From positions 645,121-709,120 of the forward strand of contig NZ_CCDM010000003.1 in assembly GCF_000750635.1 (NCBI RefSeq): 64,000 nt of DNA. Direction: 5' to 3'. This document shows positions 45,528 to 54,839 of the stretch, piece after piece. A program made the translations under genes and the position numbers. Below the pieces are notes generated by a model that was not told the DNA's origin, did no database searches, and was given only the letters and a program-made list of their open reading frames with translations. How positions within the stretch are numbered: position 1 is the stretch's first letter; the number at the start of each line of letters is the position of its first letter. Origin of the DNA: Oceanobacillus jeddahensis (GTDB taxonomy: Bacteria; Bacillota; Bacilli; Bacillales; Amphibacillaceae).

Positions 45528-46721
45528 CTATTCCTCCTTCTCCTCTATATCTGCTGCAATAGCCGTTATTACTTCGATAAAAGTGAATAACTCTTCTTTC
45601 TCTGTTGTTAATGGAGGCAAAATACGTACGACGTGCTCTCCTGCTGTTAAAACAAGAATCTGCTTTTCTCTTAATTTTTCAACCCATGTACCCGCTTTAT
45701 TTTCTACTTCCATCCCGATAAGAAATCCTTTTCCCCGTACCTCTTTAACGAGTGTATTATTTTCCGCCAGCTCTGTTAATGCTTCTGTTAAAAGAAAGTA
45801 CTTCTCTTTTAGGCCGTTAAAAAATACAGGATCTGAAATTTGTTCTAAAGTAGCAAGCCCTGCTGTTGCTGCTAGTGGGTTTCCGCCAAAGGTGCTGCCA
45901 TGAGTTCCTGGTGAAAAGCTGTCTGCTGCTTTGTTTTTTGCTAATAATGCTCCAATCGGAAAACCGGAACCTAATCCTTTCGCCAACGTAATCACATCCG
46001 GTTCTATATCATATTGCTCATATACAAAGAGTGAGCCCGTTCTACCGATTCCAGTCTGAATTTCATCGACCATAAACAGAATGTCTTCTTGCTTACAATA
46101 ATCATATAGAGCTTTTACCCATTGGATGTCTGCCGGATGAACACCGCCTTCTCCCTGAACAAGCTCCAATAACACGCCTGCAGTTTTATTCGTATCTATC
46201 TGCTCAATTACTTCCGGCTGATTAAATGGCAAATAGGTAAAACCAGGTGTCAATGGTGTAAAACCGTTATGAATTTTTGTTTGTGCTGTTGCCGCCATGG
46301 TAGAACCTGTTCTTCCATGAAAAGAATTGGAAAAAGTAACGATTTCCGTTCTTTCCGGCTTTTGATGGTCTTTGGCATATTTTTTAGCCAATTTAATAGC
46401 TGCTTCATTTGCTTCGGCACCGCTATTACAGAAAAATACTTGATCGAAACAGCTTAGAGAAGCTAATTTTTCAGCTAGTGCCTCTTGCACAGGAATTTGA
46501 TATAAATTAGAGCAGTGCCATAAATTCTCTAATTGCTCTGATAATTTTGCTTGCACCTGATCTGGCACATGCCCTAAGTTACAGGTTGCAATGCCAGATG
46601 TATAATCTAGATATTTTATATCCTGATCATCCCATACGTAACTTCCCTTCCCTTTTACAATGCGAAGCGGCAAACGTTGATAGGTTTTCATTAATGCTGA
46701 TGTTGTCGTTGTACTAGACAT
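45528..46721 (-). CDS. argD: Acetylornithine aminotransferase
   Basis: A 397-residue PLP enzyme that makes N-acetylornithine from the semialdehyde. Family features are TSGIATCNLGH, FFCNSGAEANEAAIKLAKKY, the FHGRTGSTMAATAQ block, MVDEIQTGIGRTG with the PLP aspartate, and ITLAKGLGSGFPIGA with the PLP lysine (about residue 244). The start at ATG 46721 has AAAAGGAG at good spacing and overlaps the argB stop by 8 bp; the longer frame begins inside argB. It lies fourth in the operon argC-J-B-D-carB. Confidence 0.95.
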   Translation of the reverse strand: MSSTTTTSALMKTYQRLPLRIVKGKGSYVWDDQDIKYLDYTSGIATCNLGHVPDQVQAKLSEQLENLWHCSNLYQIPVQEALAEKLASLSCFDQVFFCNSGAEANEAAIKLAKKYAKDHQKPERTEIVTFSNSFHGRTGSTMAATAQTKIHNGFTPLTPGFTYLPFNQPEVIEQIDTNKTAGVLLELVQGEGGVHPADIQWVKALYDYCKQEDILFMVDEIQTGIGRTGSLFVYEQYDIEPDVITLAKGLGSGFPIGALLAKNKAADSFSPGTHGSTFGGNPLAATAGLATLEQISDPVFFNGLKEKYFLLTEALTELAENNTLVKEVRGKGFLIGMEVENKAGTWVEKLREKQILVLTAGEHVVRILPPLTTEKEELFTFIEVITAIAADIEEKEE

Positions 46722-47511
46722 GCTCAAACTCCTTTTCACTTAAAATTGTTCCTACTTTTTCTCCATCTAAATATTTCAAAATGTCATTCGGCTCCAAGCC
46801 GTTTAAAATAACTGACTCTTCTACGCCCCCCTGTAAACTTGCTAATGCAGAACGCACTTTAGGGATCATTCCGCCATAAATTACGCCAGCATCAATCAAT
46901 GCTTCTACATCTTTTTTCGTTAAATGATGGTGAATGACTTCTTTTTGATCGACCGTTTCCATTACTCCCGGAATATTACTGATTAAAACAAGCTTACAAC
47001 CTAATGCTTCTGCTACAGCACCAGCTGCTGTATCACCGTTAATATTCAAGCAAGTTTCTCCTTCACCTGCTGCAATTGGAGAAATAACAGGAATGCCGCC
47101 CTCTTTCAGTATCATGTCTATCCAGTATGTTTCCACTTTGGTAACTTCTCCAACGAAGCCCAGTTTTCCATCCAGAATCGGTTCAGCCTGCAGCAGCCTG
47201 CCATCTACTCCACTTAATCCGATTGCTTTTCCATTTTGATTTTGAAATGAACGAACGATCCGCTTATTGATTGTTCCACTCATTACCATTTGTGCAACTT
47301 CTAACACTTCTTTTGTGGTAACACGCAGTCCATCAATAAATGTACTTTCAATTTTCATTTTTTCCAGCGCCTGATTGATTTCTGGACCGCCGCCATGGAC
47401 AATAACCGGATCGCAAATCTTTTTTTCTTTTAAATCAATCAAGAGTTCATAAAAAGCTTTCGGCAGTTCCTGCAGGATACTCCCGCCAACTTTAAATACT
47501 ACTTTTGTCAT
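46714..47511 (-). CDS. argB: Acetylglutamate kinase
   Basis: A 265-residue kinase of the amino acid kinase family that phosphorylates N-acetylglutamate, step 2 of arginine synthesis. Motifs: VFKVGGSIL at the start, VHGGGPEINQALEKM (about 38-52), NINGDTAAGAVAEALGCKL and GGMIPKVRSAL. There is no N-terminal extension of the kind found in arginine-inhibited hexameric enzymes, in line with the cyclic ArgJ route, where ArgJ is usually the control point. It begins 9 nt after the argJ stop. Confidence 0.96.
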   Translation of the reverse strand: MTKVVFKVGGSILQELPKAFYELLIDLKEKKICDPVIVHGGGPEINQALEKMKIESTFIDGLRVTTKEVLEVAQMVMSGTINKRIVRSFQNQNGKAIGLSGVDGRLLQAEPILDGKLGFVGEVTKVETYWIDMILKEGGIPVISPIAAGEGETCLNINGDTAAGAVAEALGCKLVLISNIPGVMETVDQKEVIHHHLTKKDVEALIDAGVIYGGMIPKVRSALASLQGGVEESVILNGLEPNDILKYLDGEKVGTILSEKEFEHV

Positions 47512-47520
47512 TAGAACACC

Positions 47521-48741
47521 TCACGTTCGATAGGATGCATTAATTTGCACATAATCATAGGTTAAATCGCAGCCCCATACAGTTGCTTTTTCGGAACCTT
47601 CCTTTAGACTGATAAAAAGATGAACCGTATCCTTAACCAATTCTTTGACACAATTTGGTTCATGAAAGGATAGCAATTCCCCATCCTGAATAATCTGTTC
47701 TGGACCAATCGCAAGCGATAATCCATGCTTATCAAAAGGTATGCCACTTGCACCAAGTGCACTGATGATTCTCCCCCAATTGGCATCTTCTCCGTAAATG
47801 GCTGTTTTGACAAGACTGGAACCAACCACTGCTTTCGCCATTCCGGCTGCTTCCTGCTCCGATTTAGCTCCTTCAACCGTTACTTCAATCAGTTTTGTTG
47901 CTCCCTCTCCATCTTTAGCTATCATTTTTGCAAGCTCCCGGCTGACGAATTGCCATGCCTCTATAAATCGATGCCATTCCGGATGTTGTGGATGCAGCGT
48001 CTCATTATTTTGCATGCCATTAGCTAAGACAAGCACCATATCATTTGTACTGCAATCTCCGTCTACTGTAATCCGGTTAAAAGACTGGTCCGTGGTTTGT
48101 CTTAATCCTTGCTGAAGGCTGTCAGCTTCGATCTTTGCATCTGTTGTAATAAAGGAAAGCATCGTTGCCATATTGGGGTGAATCATTCCAGATCCTTTAG
48201 CAGCACCAGCAATCGTAATGGGTTTTCCATCTATTTCTACCTCTACAGCAATATGCTTCGTTTTCAAATCCGTTGTTAAAATCGCATGTTCAAAATCAGC
48301 TGCAGCTTCACTTTCTCCAATACGTGCGATGGCACCTTTTATCAAATCCATTGGCAACATCTCGCCAATTACACCTGTGGAGGATACTGCAACCAGCGAA
48401 GGATCGATCCCCATTTTTTCTGCAGTCAATTGCTGCATTTGGATCGCATCCTGATACCCTTGTTCTCCTGTATAAGAATTGGCATTCGCTGAATTCACAA
48501 CGACTGCTTGGAGTTGGCTGGAATGCTTTAATGCTTCCTGTGTTACCTCAAGTGGTGCAGCCTGGAATGTATTCTGCGTATATACAGCTGCTGCACTTGC
48601 CGGAACCTCAGAATAAATCCATCCAAAATCAAGCTTTGATTTACGTAAACCAGCGTGTATACCCCCTGCGATAAACCCCTTAGGCTGGTCAATATGTGCA
48701 TTTTCTAAAATATTAAATGACTTTGATAATGTATGTTCCAC
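47521..48741 (-). CDS. argJ: Bifunctional ornithine acetyltransferase / N-acetylglutamate synthase
   Basis: A 406-residue protein that recycles the acetyl group from acetylornithine to glutamate and so closes the cyclic pathway. It cleaves itself into two chains at Ala-Thr within HPNMATMLSFITTDA (Thr near residue 195); this motif is intact. KGSGMI and the C-terminal NANWGRI block are typical. It begins with GTG behind AAAGGAGGAG. Whether it also makes N-acetylglutamate from acetyl-CoA cannot be read directly. Confidence 0.95.
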   Translation of the reverse strand: MEHTLSKSFNILENAHIDQPKGFIAGGIHAGLRKSKLDFGWIYSEVPASAAAVYTQNTFQAAPLEVTQEALKHSSQLQAVVVNSANANSYTGEQGYQDAIQMQQLTAEKMGIDPSLVAVSSTGVIGEMLPMDLIKGAIARIGESEAAADFEHAILTTDLKTKHIAVEVEIDGKPITIAGAAKGSGMIHPNMATMLSFITTDAKIEADSLQQGLRQTTDQSFNRITVDGDCSTNDMVLVLANGMQNNETLHPQHPEWHRFIEAWQFVSRELAKMIAKDGEGATKLIEVTVEGAKSEQEAAGMAKAVVGSSLVKTAIYGEDANWGRIISALGASGIPFDKHGLSLAIGPEQIIQDGELLSFHEPNCVKELVKDTVHLFISLKEGSEKATVWGCDLTYDYVQINASYRT

Positions 48742-48759
48742 CCATTCTCCTCCTTTTAA

Positions 48760-49797
48760 TTATGGAAATACCGGAATAAACTCCAATCCCATGGTTTCTT
48801 CCCAGCCGTTCATTAAATTGGCATTGTGAATTGCCTGACCAGCCGCTCCTTTTACTAAATTATCAATTGCCGATGCAATCACAATACTATTTGTCCGTTC
48901 GTCTACATATGCTCCAATATCACAGTAATTACTGCCTGTTACCCCTTTAGTTGTCGGGAAATGACCTTCTGGTAACACACGGATAAAGGATTTTCCCTGA
49001 TAATATTCCTGCAAATATTCTAAAATAGAAGCTGTGGTTTCTTGCGTTTTCATATCCGCATATATGGTACATAGCAGTCCTCTTGTCATTGGAATTAAAT
49101 GTGTAGTAAAGGATATCTTCACATCTTTATCGGTGAATTTAGACGCATAGCGCTCTATTTCCGGAATATGCTGATGCTGCCCAATTTTATAGGGAACCAC
49201 ATTTTCATTTGCTGAAGAAAAATGGGTTTTTTCACTTAAGCCTTTTCCAGCTCCAGAGATTCCTGTCTTTGCATCAATGCGAATACCTTCTGTCTGAATT
49301 TTACCTCCATCGATGAGAGGGATTAATGCAGATAAAGCAGCGGTTGGGAAACAGCCTGGATTAGAAATAATCGATGCGGATTTAATTTCCTCTGTAAAAA
49401 TATCACTGAGTCCAAACACGGCTTTTTCCAATACAACAGCAGAAGCAGGCTCTTTTCCATACCATTTGCTATACTCTTCCTGATTTAATCGAAAATCACC
49501 AGATAAGTCGATACATTGAACAGCAGTATCCTGAAAAGATGGTATAATATCTTTAGCGACGCCGGCCGGGGTTGCCAGAAATAATATATCAATCTCTTTT
49601 TCTAGTTCCTCTGTATTCAGGGATACCATCTCCTCCGTGATAATATTTGTTAAATGCGGATACGTTGCCGCTAACTCCTCTCCCGCCTGTGATTGTGATA
49701 TAATTTTAGTAATCTCGATCTCTTTATGTGATTGGAGAAGCCGGATAAGTTCAATCGCCCCATATCCGGTTCCGCCAATAATTGCCGCTTTCTTCAA
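48760..49797 (-). CDS. argC: N-acetyl-gamma-glutamyl-phosphate reductase
   Basis: A 345-residue NADPH-dependent reductase, step 3 of arginine synthesis and first gene of the operon. GGTGYGAIELIRLL binds the nucleotide, the catalytic Cys lies in SNPGCFPTAALSALIPL (near residue 147) and the late His is in GQHQHIPEIE. The start is TTG at 49797 with GGGAGAGAG upstream. A promoter overlapped by an ARG box precedes it (49837-49865), so the operon should be repressed by arginine through AhrC/ArgR. Confidence 0.96.
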   Translation of the reverse strand: MKKAAIIGGTGYGAIELIRLLQSHKEIEITKIISQSQAGEELAATYPHLTNIITEEMVSLNTEELEKEIDILFLATPAGVAKDIIPSFQDTAVQCIDLSGDFRLNQEEYSKWYGKEPASAVVLEKAVFGLSDIFTEEIKSASIISNPGCFPTAALSALIPLIDGGKIQTEGIRIDAKTGISGAGKGLSEKTHFSSANENVVPYKIGQHQHIPEIERYASKFTDKDVKISFTTHLIPMTRGLLCTIYADMKTQETTASILEYLQEYYQGKSFIRVLPEGHFPTTKGVTGSNYCDIGAYVDERTNSIVIASAIDNLVKGAAGQAIHNANLMNGWEETMGLEFIPVFP

Positions 49798-49823
49798 AAA
49801 TACTCTCTCCCTTGTCTGAAAAA

Positions 49824-49865
49824 TGAATTATTCATTATTATAAATATTTATGCATGTTTATGCAA
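49824..49865 (-). promoter_or_regulatory. argC promoter with ARG boxes (AhrC/ArgR operator)
   Basis: On the minus strand TTGCAT (49860-49865) and a perfect TATAAT (49837-49842) are 17 bp apart. The palindrome TGCATAAACATGCA (49851-49864) overlaps the -35 box and fits the TGNAT-N4-ATNCA form of ARG boxes; a second, TGAATAATTCA (49824-49834), overlaps the start region. Two boxes suit hexameric AhrC. Confidence 0.75.
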
Positions 49866-49928
49866 GGGAATTTATAAATATTAATTAAATTTCTTCAGAT
49901 TATTTGTCTATTTGTATAATATATGAAT

Positions 49929-49970
49929 AAAAAAGACATGGATCATGCGTTATGATCCATGTCTTTTTTA
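49929..49970. terminator. Strong terminator downstream of the hydrolase/GyrI remnant
   Basis: AAAAAAGACATGGATCAT gcgtt ATGATCCATGTCTTTTTT, a perfect stem with long U-runs on both strands. Confidence 0.85.
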
Positions 49971-50092
49971 CAATTTAAGAAAGTATTAAGAATTTAAGGA
50001 ATAAAGTATAAGGGATACTAAAAAAGCAAAATATGCTTTGAAGTCTCTCTTTAACGAATGCCAGGTTTTCTTTATCCTTCAATACATGTGTC

Positions 50093-50380
50093 TTATTTGA
50101 CCGGTATCCAAATCTCAGAATAGTAATCTTCTTTTGTGGCATCCCCATCCAAATAGACTTCTAATTCAGGTGTGCCGGCATGTTCATAGCTGCTGGAAGG
50201 AAACCACTCCGAAAATATTTGCTGCCATGCCTTTTGAATAGCGTCCGGCATTGCACCGCGTACTTCAAATATTGCCCATTTAGATGCCGGGATTTCGGTC
50301 GCTTCCAATTGATCAGGGGTTTCATTTTGATAAGCTGTTCCAAGCTCCCATGTGACAGATTTTAGATGATAGTAAATCGT
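50093..50380 (-). pseudogene. Truncated GyrI-like / AraC effector-binding domain
   Basis: About 95 codons that match the C-terminal part of a GyrI-like small-molecule-binding domain: EIPASKWAIFEVRGAMPDAI, then WFPSSSYEHAGTPELEVYL and the terminal YYSEIWIPVK. Family members are about 150 residues alone, or longer with an AraC-type DNA-binding part. Here the homologous part begins right at the stop codon of the hydrolase gene; the frame continues into that gene only by chance. The N-terminal half is missing and there is no ribosome binding site, so it is most likely a remnant left by a deletion. Confidence 0.65.
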
Positions 50381-50381
50381 A

Positions 50382-51350
50382 TCAGTCAGTCTTCTGTACA
50401 AACCGTTCCAGAAAACCATCCAATGTTTCCTTATATAATTCCTCATCCTTCACAAAGGACTCTCCGTGACTTGCCTCATCCACAAGCAGAAGCTCCTTTT
50501 CACTTTTAGTATTTTCATAGAGTTCCTCTGTCATCTCAGTGGGTACAAAGACATCCTCTTTTCCATGTATATATAAAATAGGCACTTCCGCTTTTGCAAC
50601 TTGATCTAAAGCAGAGGCTTCCTTCAGCCCGTAGCCGGCACGAATTTGCGTGACAAGACTGGTAGATGGAATAAACGGAAAGGAAGGCAGATGGAACATC
50701 CGGTCAATTTGATAAGAGAATAAATCATTAACATCTGTATAAGATGCATCTGCTACAACAGCTTTTACATTTGGCGGGAGTTCTTCTCCACTCGCCATTA
50801 AAACAGAGGATCCTCCCATGGAAACCCCATGTAACACAATTTCAGCATCCTCACCGACACGTTCAATGATTTTATCCACCCAATCGAGCAAGTCTAAACG
50901 ATCATGCCAGCCGAAACCGATATAATCCCCCTCACTCTCTCCATGTCCGCGCATATCTGCCGTAAAAATGTTATATCCTAAATCCTCATAATAATGCTGT
51001 CCGTATAAAGCCATATCTTTCCCGTGGCCCAAATAGCCATGGGCAAAGATAACCACTTTATTCGTAGGCTGTTCTGCTTCCAGATAATACCCTTGTAAAT
51101 CAAAATTATCATAAGAAGTCTGATGCCATGTTTCAAACGGCTGTTCATCCGACCAGTCCCGCCAATCACCTTCTAATAAAATATCCAGTGTCTCTGCTTC
51201 CACTTCCAGGTCATCATTATCGTTTAGAAAATCTTTTACATTGCGTTCAATAGCAAGATTATAAAAGAAAAACGCAGCAGCAAAATTTATAATAAGGAGT
51301 ATCAGCACCACTCCGGAAATAATCCAAATCCATTTCTTCTTTTTCTTCAC
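50382..51350 (-). CDS. Membrane-anchored alpha/beta hydrolase
   Basis: About 322 residues: an N-terminal basic stretch (KKKKKW) and one membrane anchor, then an alpha/beta hydrolase outside the membrane. The nucleophile Ser is in HGVSMGGSS (near residue 172), the acid is in HGKEDVFVP and the His in EASHGESF. The oxyanion block is FAHGYLGHGKD. It resembles the YqkD/BEM46 group, often called bacterial serine hydrolases of unknown substrate. GTG at 51350 is 7 nt from GAGGG and is preferred; an ATG nine codons earlier (51377) has no clear site. Confidence 0.82.
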   Translation of the reverse strand: MKKKKKWIWIISGVVLILLIINFAAAFFFYNLAIERNVKDFLNDNDDLEVEAETLDILLEGDWRDWSDEQPFETWHQTSYDNFDLQGYYLEAEQPTNKVVIFAHGYLGHGKDMALYGQHYYEDLGYNIFTADMRGHGESEGDYIGFGWHDRLDLLDWVDKIIERVGEDAEIVLHGVSMGGSSVLMASGEELPPNVKAVVADASYTDVNDLFSYQIDRMFHLPSFPFIPSTSLVTQIRAGYGLKEASALDQVAKAEVPILYIHGKEDVFVPTEMTEELYENTKSEKELLLVDEASHGESFVKDEELYKETLDGFLERFVQKTD

Positions 51351-51470
51351 ACTTTGACCCTCTTTTCTATCTAACATTCTAACTACCTATTATACTAGAA
51401 ATTCCCTAAAGTATATAATCCAAGTTATGGGAGTATGTCAGGAAATTTATTTAACCGTACATACACAAAT

Positions 51471-51513
51471 AAACGTATAAGGCTTTGCCAGCGCACAAAG
51501 CCTTATACGTTTT
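51471..51513. terminator. Terminator of the Lnr-like ABC operon
   Basis: AAACGTATAAGGCTTTG ccagcgca CAAAGCCTTATACGTTT is a perfect 17-bp stem immediately downstream of the last permease gene on the minus strand. Confidence 0.85.
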
Positions 51514-51528
51514 ACACATGCTGTTTGA

Positions 51529-52641
51529 TTAAATATGTCGTCTTTCCATTAAATGAATGCCGAGGCCGGTAAATAAGACCGTCATCAAAGTTAAAATACT
51601 GATCGGCTGCAGGAGCTCTGTAAAGGAATAGCCGTAAACTGCTGCTCCCTGAATAATATCTAAACCGTATTTGATTGGATTCAAATCCGCTAAAAACAGC
51701 AGGACAGGATTGCTGACAATTTCTAACGGCCAAAATGCACCGCCAATCATGGCTAAACTTACTGTAATAATACTGATTGCTGCATTAAACTGCTCTACAT
51801 TTTTAACAAGTGCTGTAATCAAAATAGACATGGCAACAATAGCTAAAACATATGGAATCAGCATCAGTAAAATCTCAATCATTCGATCATTAAACGTAAT
51901 TCCCCGCCAGAAATAGAAGAAACTAAAAATAATGATAAGCTGCAGGTATCCTTCTATAAAGCTATATAACAGGTTAGCAATATACATTTCTGATTTCTTA
52001 ATCGGCGATAAAATCATCCTGTCCCAGACACCCATTCTTTTTTCTGTCAGGATCTTTACCACGCCATACGCAATGGTATAAATAGCGAAAAATAATGCAA
52101 ATCCGCCAACACGATGTACATTATCATCATATTGCCAGGATTCTTCTCCTGCAAAACTGTTTACCGATAAATCAAAGGTTCCTTCAGAAACGGCTTCTTG
52201 GTAGGTGGAAACGGCTTGATCGGCTTCCATTCCCTCAGCCTCTGCCGCTTCTCCAATTAGCGCTTCCTGAATATCTGTCGTATATACTTCCTGAACCGTC
52301 TGCTGAATCAGGCCAGTATTGGGGGACTCTACACCTACTAAAATATCAAAACGATCTTCTGATAAGATTACTCCCGTATCTGCTTCTCCTTCCCTCAGCT
52401 CTTTTTCCAATGTTTCTTTATCTACTTCATAAAATTGAAAAGCTTCCTGCTGCTCTAAAGAATGCTGGTAATTACTTGCACCCTCTTCTGCATGTACAGG
52501 CACTGGAAGTCCGCCGCCTTCTTCACCTACATTCAAAGAAGAAGTTACCCAAGCAAACACAATAGACATTCCTGTAAAAAGGAGGAAAGTAAATGGATTA
52601 CGAATCAACTCCCGTATTCGTGCTAATAGTATTCCTTTCAT
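51529..52641 (-). CDS. ABC-2 type permease, LnrN-like
   Basis: A 370-residue membrane protein: one N-terminal helix, a long acidic extracellular domain (about residues 40-170) and five C-terminal helices, the ABC2_membrane_3 layout. It overlaps the preceding permease gene by 4 bp (ATGA). Together with the two genes before it and the sensor pair at 56.9-58.7 kb it matches the organisation of B. subtilis lnrLMN (yfiLMN), which gives resistance to linearmycin-type polyenes. The drug specificity here is inference. Confidence 0.82.
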   Translation of the reverse strand: MKGILLARIRELIRNPFTFLLFTGMSIVFAWVTSSLNVGEEGGGLPVPVHAEEGASNYQHSLEQQEAFQFYEVDKETLEKELREGEADTGVILSEDRFDILVGVESPNTGLIQQTVQEVYTTDIQEALIGEAAEAEGMEADQAVSTYQEAVSEGTFDLSVNSFAGEESWQYDDNVHRVGGFALFFAIYTIAYGVVKILTEKRMGVWDRMILSPIKKSEMYIANLLYSFIEGYLQLIIIFSFFYFWRGITFNDRMIEILLMLIPYVLAIVAMSILITALVKNVEQFNAAISIITVSLAMIGGAFWPLEIVSNPVLLFLADLNPIKYGLDIIQGAAVYGYSFTELLQPISILTLMTVLFTGLGIHLMERRHI

Positions 52642-53894
52642 CGTGTCGACCCCCTCTTTGGAAAGCTTATTGCAGCAACAACAATCATTAGAATACCGAA
52701 ACCGATCATATAGATAAGATAATTCGAAATATCGTCTACGCCATTCCCCTGAAGTAACTGGATGTAAGCACTTAACCCAGATCCGTTCGGCGTCATATCA
52801 CCTATAAACTGAATCGTTTCCGATAATTCTCCAATCGGGAAAAAGCTCCCTCCAATAAATGCAAAAATTGAAGTGACGACCCCTGAGAAAAATCCAACAA
52901 TCGCATCTGATTTAAAACGATAGCTAATAGCTGTTAATAGTACGGTAATTCCGCCTACAGCAACAGCATAGGAAAAGGTAGTTACCAAAAATGCCGGCAC
53001 ATCATGAAACGTAACTTGGAAAACAAAATAAGAGAAACCAAAAATCAGCAATAACTGGATAAAGGCAATGATCATACCAGAAATTAAAATACTGAAGAAG
53101 TACATCCATCTCGGCATATCGCCAACAATAATACGATCAAACACCTGAATCTGTCTTTCTCTGGTTGCAAAAAATCCAATGGTAGAAGCAACATATAATC
53201 CGGTATAAACTGCCATGGCTACCGTATAATAATCACGAGAGGAAATAGGGTCCATCTGTTCGACTTGTGTCTGCTCGCCGACATTTGAGGCAGCCTGCAT
53301 TTCATCCATATCTATCGCCAAATCATTTTGCTGCAGAAAAGCCTGCGCTGTCAGATTCTCATCAAATTGCTCCAGAATTTGCGATAAGACGGATGAATAG
53401 ATCCCATCCTCCTGGTTGACATGCAGTGATAAATCTGGTTTTGCCGTACCTTGCCCTGAAATAGCCTGCAGCATATCATAGGTGAAATTTTCTGGTACTT
53501 CGATTAAACCGGAATAGGAATCATCCGCAAGTACATCTGCTTTTTCATCTTCTTGGATGATTTCTAATTCAATCATTTCCTCCAGATCTTCTCCTTGAAA
53601 AACATCTTCCCGGAGCATCCTAATCATTTGCAAGTCTTCACTGTCACCAAAAGCCTCTGCTGGTGCACCTAGTGCTTCCATTTCATTGATAAATTGCTCG
53701 ACCTGCTCTGCTTCATCCTCATGCTCCAGCCAGGCTACTTTTAATTCAAGCTGCGGGCTGCCGCTTTCCATAAACCCTGCTAACGCAAAGCTTAAAATAA
53801 CGATTAGAATGATTGGCAACCCCAACAGTAAGAAGATTTGAACTGGATTACGCCATAGCAGGAGCAATTGTTTTTTAACTAATTGAAATATCAT
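52638..53894 (-). CDS. ABC-2 type permease, LnrM-like
   Basis: A 418-residue relative of the next gene product with the same plan: one N-terminal helix, a large acidic extracellular domain rich in Glu/Asp/Gln (about 45-225) and five C-terminal helices. It probably forms a heterodimer with the downstream permease. It starts behind AGAGGGGG, 12 nt after the ATPase gene. Two different permeases with one ATPase is the lnrLMN arrangement. Confidence 0.82.
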   Translation of the reverse strand: MIFQLVKKQLLLLWRNPVQIFLLLGLPIILIVILSFALAGFMESGSPQLELKVAWLEHEDEAEQVEQFINEMEALGAPAEAFGDSEDLQMIRMLREDVFQGEDLEEMIELEIIQEDEKADVLADDSYSGLIEVPENFTYDMLQAISGQGTAKPDLSLHVNQEDGIYSSVLSQILEQFDENLTAQAFLQQNDLAIDMDEMQAASNVGEQTQVEQMDPISSRDYYTVAMAVYTGLYVASTIGFFATRERQIQVFDRIIVGDMPRWMYFFSILISGMIIAFIQLLLIFGFSYFVFQVTFHDVPAFLVTTFSYAVAVGGITVLLTAISYRFKSDAIVGFFSGVVTSIFAFIGGSFFPIGELSETIQFIGDMTPNGSGLSAYIQLLQGNGVDDISNYLIYMIGFGILMIVVAAISFPKRGSTR

Positions 53895-53906
53895 AGCAAT
53901 CCCCCT

Positions 53907-54839
53907 CTAATCGCGTAAGGCTCTTCCGGTTAAGTGCAAGAACACATCCTCAAGTGTCGGGGACTTAACATGCAGTGAGCGTAAAGTAATATCATATTTT
54001 TCCGTCATCGAAATAATTTCAGAAAACAAATTGACTTCCTTTGGCGTAATTAATGTAATCTCCTTTTCTTCCACATGCACATTTGTCACCAATTCATGTT
54101 CCTTCAACTGAGCAATAAATGCTTCACTCCATCGGTCAGACTGGATTGAAATCGTATTTTCAGAAGATAGAATCTGCTTGATTTCTTCTTTTGTCCCAGA
54201 AGCGATTAAATTACCCTGGTCCATAATATAAATACGATCGCACAAATAATCGACTTCTTCCATATAGTGGCTTGTATAGACGACCGTCATTTGATTTTCT
54301 TTGTTTAAACGTTTGACAGTCTCTAAAATATAACTTCTTGACTGCGGATCAATTCCGACAGTCGGTTCATCCATAATCAAAATTTTCGGGTTATGAAGCA
54401 TAGCCACCCCAATATTCAATCGTCTTTTCATTCCTCCTGAAAAAGACTCTACCAATGCTTTTCGCTTCTCCGTTAAACCAATTTGCTCTAAAATTTCATT
54501 AACCCGCTGTTTTAAATTCGAGCCCTTTAAACGATAAATTCTTCCAAAGAAAAGCAGATTTTCTTCTGCCGATAACTGCGGATAGAGTGCAATTTCCTGT
54601 GGTACGACACCAATGGCTTTTCGTAAGGGGGATGGCTTTTTAAGGACAGACTTTTTTAAAAAACGGACATCTCCCTCTGTTGGTTCAATTAATGTGGAAA
54701 GTATTGAAATAGCTGTTGACTTTCCAGCTCCATTCGGGCCAAGTAGACCAACAATCTCCCCCTGCTCAATAAACATGTTTAACGATTTCACTGCTTCTGT
54801 TTTTTTAAAACGCTTTGAAATATCAATTAATTCCAGCAT
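53907..54839 (-). CDS. ABC transporter ATP-binding protein, LnrL-like
   Basis: A 310-residue ATPase subunit. Walker A is GPNGAGKST (about residues 38-46), the signature is FSGGMKRRL, Walker B is LIMDEPT and the switch His is in TSHYMEEV. The C-terminal 90 residues form the extension typical of drug-resistance ATPases of the DrrA type. The start at ATG 54839 sits 6-7 nt from GGGAGGGG; the longer frame from 54854 includes that site. First gene of a three-gene operon with the two permeases. Confidence 0.9.
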   Translation of the reverse strand: MLELIDISKRFKKTEAVKSLNMFIEQGEIVGLLGPNGAGKSTAISILSTLIEPTEGDVRFLKKSVLKKPSPLRKAIGVVPQEIALYPQLSAEENLLFFGRIYRLKGSNLKQRVNEILEQIGLTEKRKALVESFSGGMKRRLNIGVAMLHNPKILIMDEPTVGIDPQSRSYILETVKRLNKENQMTVVYTSHYMEEVDYLCDRIYIMDQGNLIASGTKEEIKQILSSENTISIQSDRWSEAFIAQLKEHELVTNVHVEEKEITLITPKEVNLFSEIISMTEKYDITLRSLHVKSPTLEDVFLHLTGRALRD

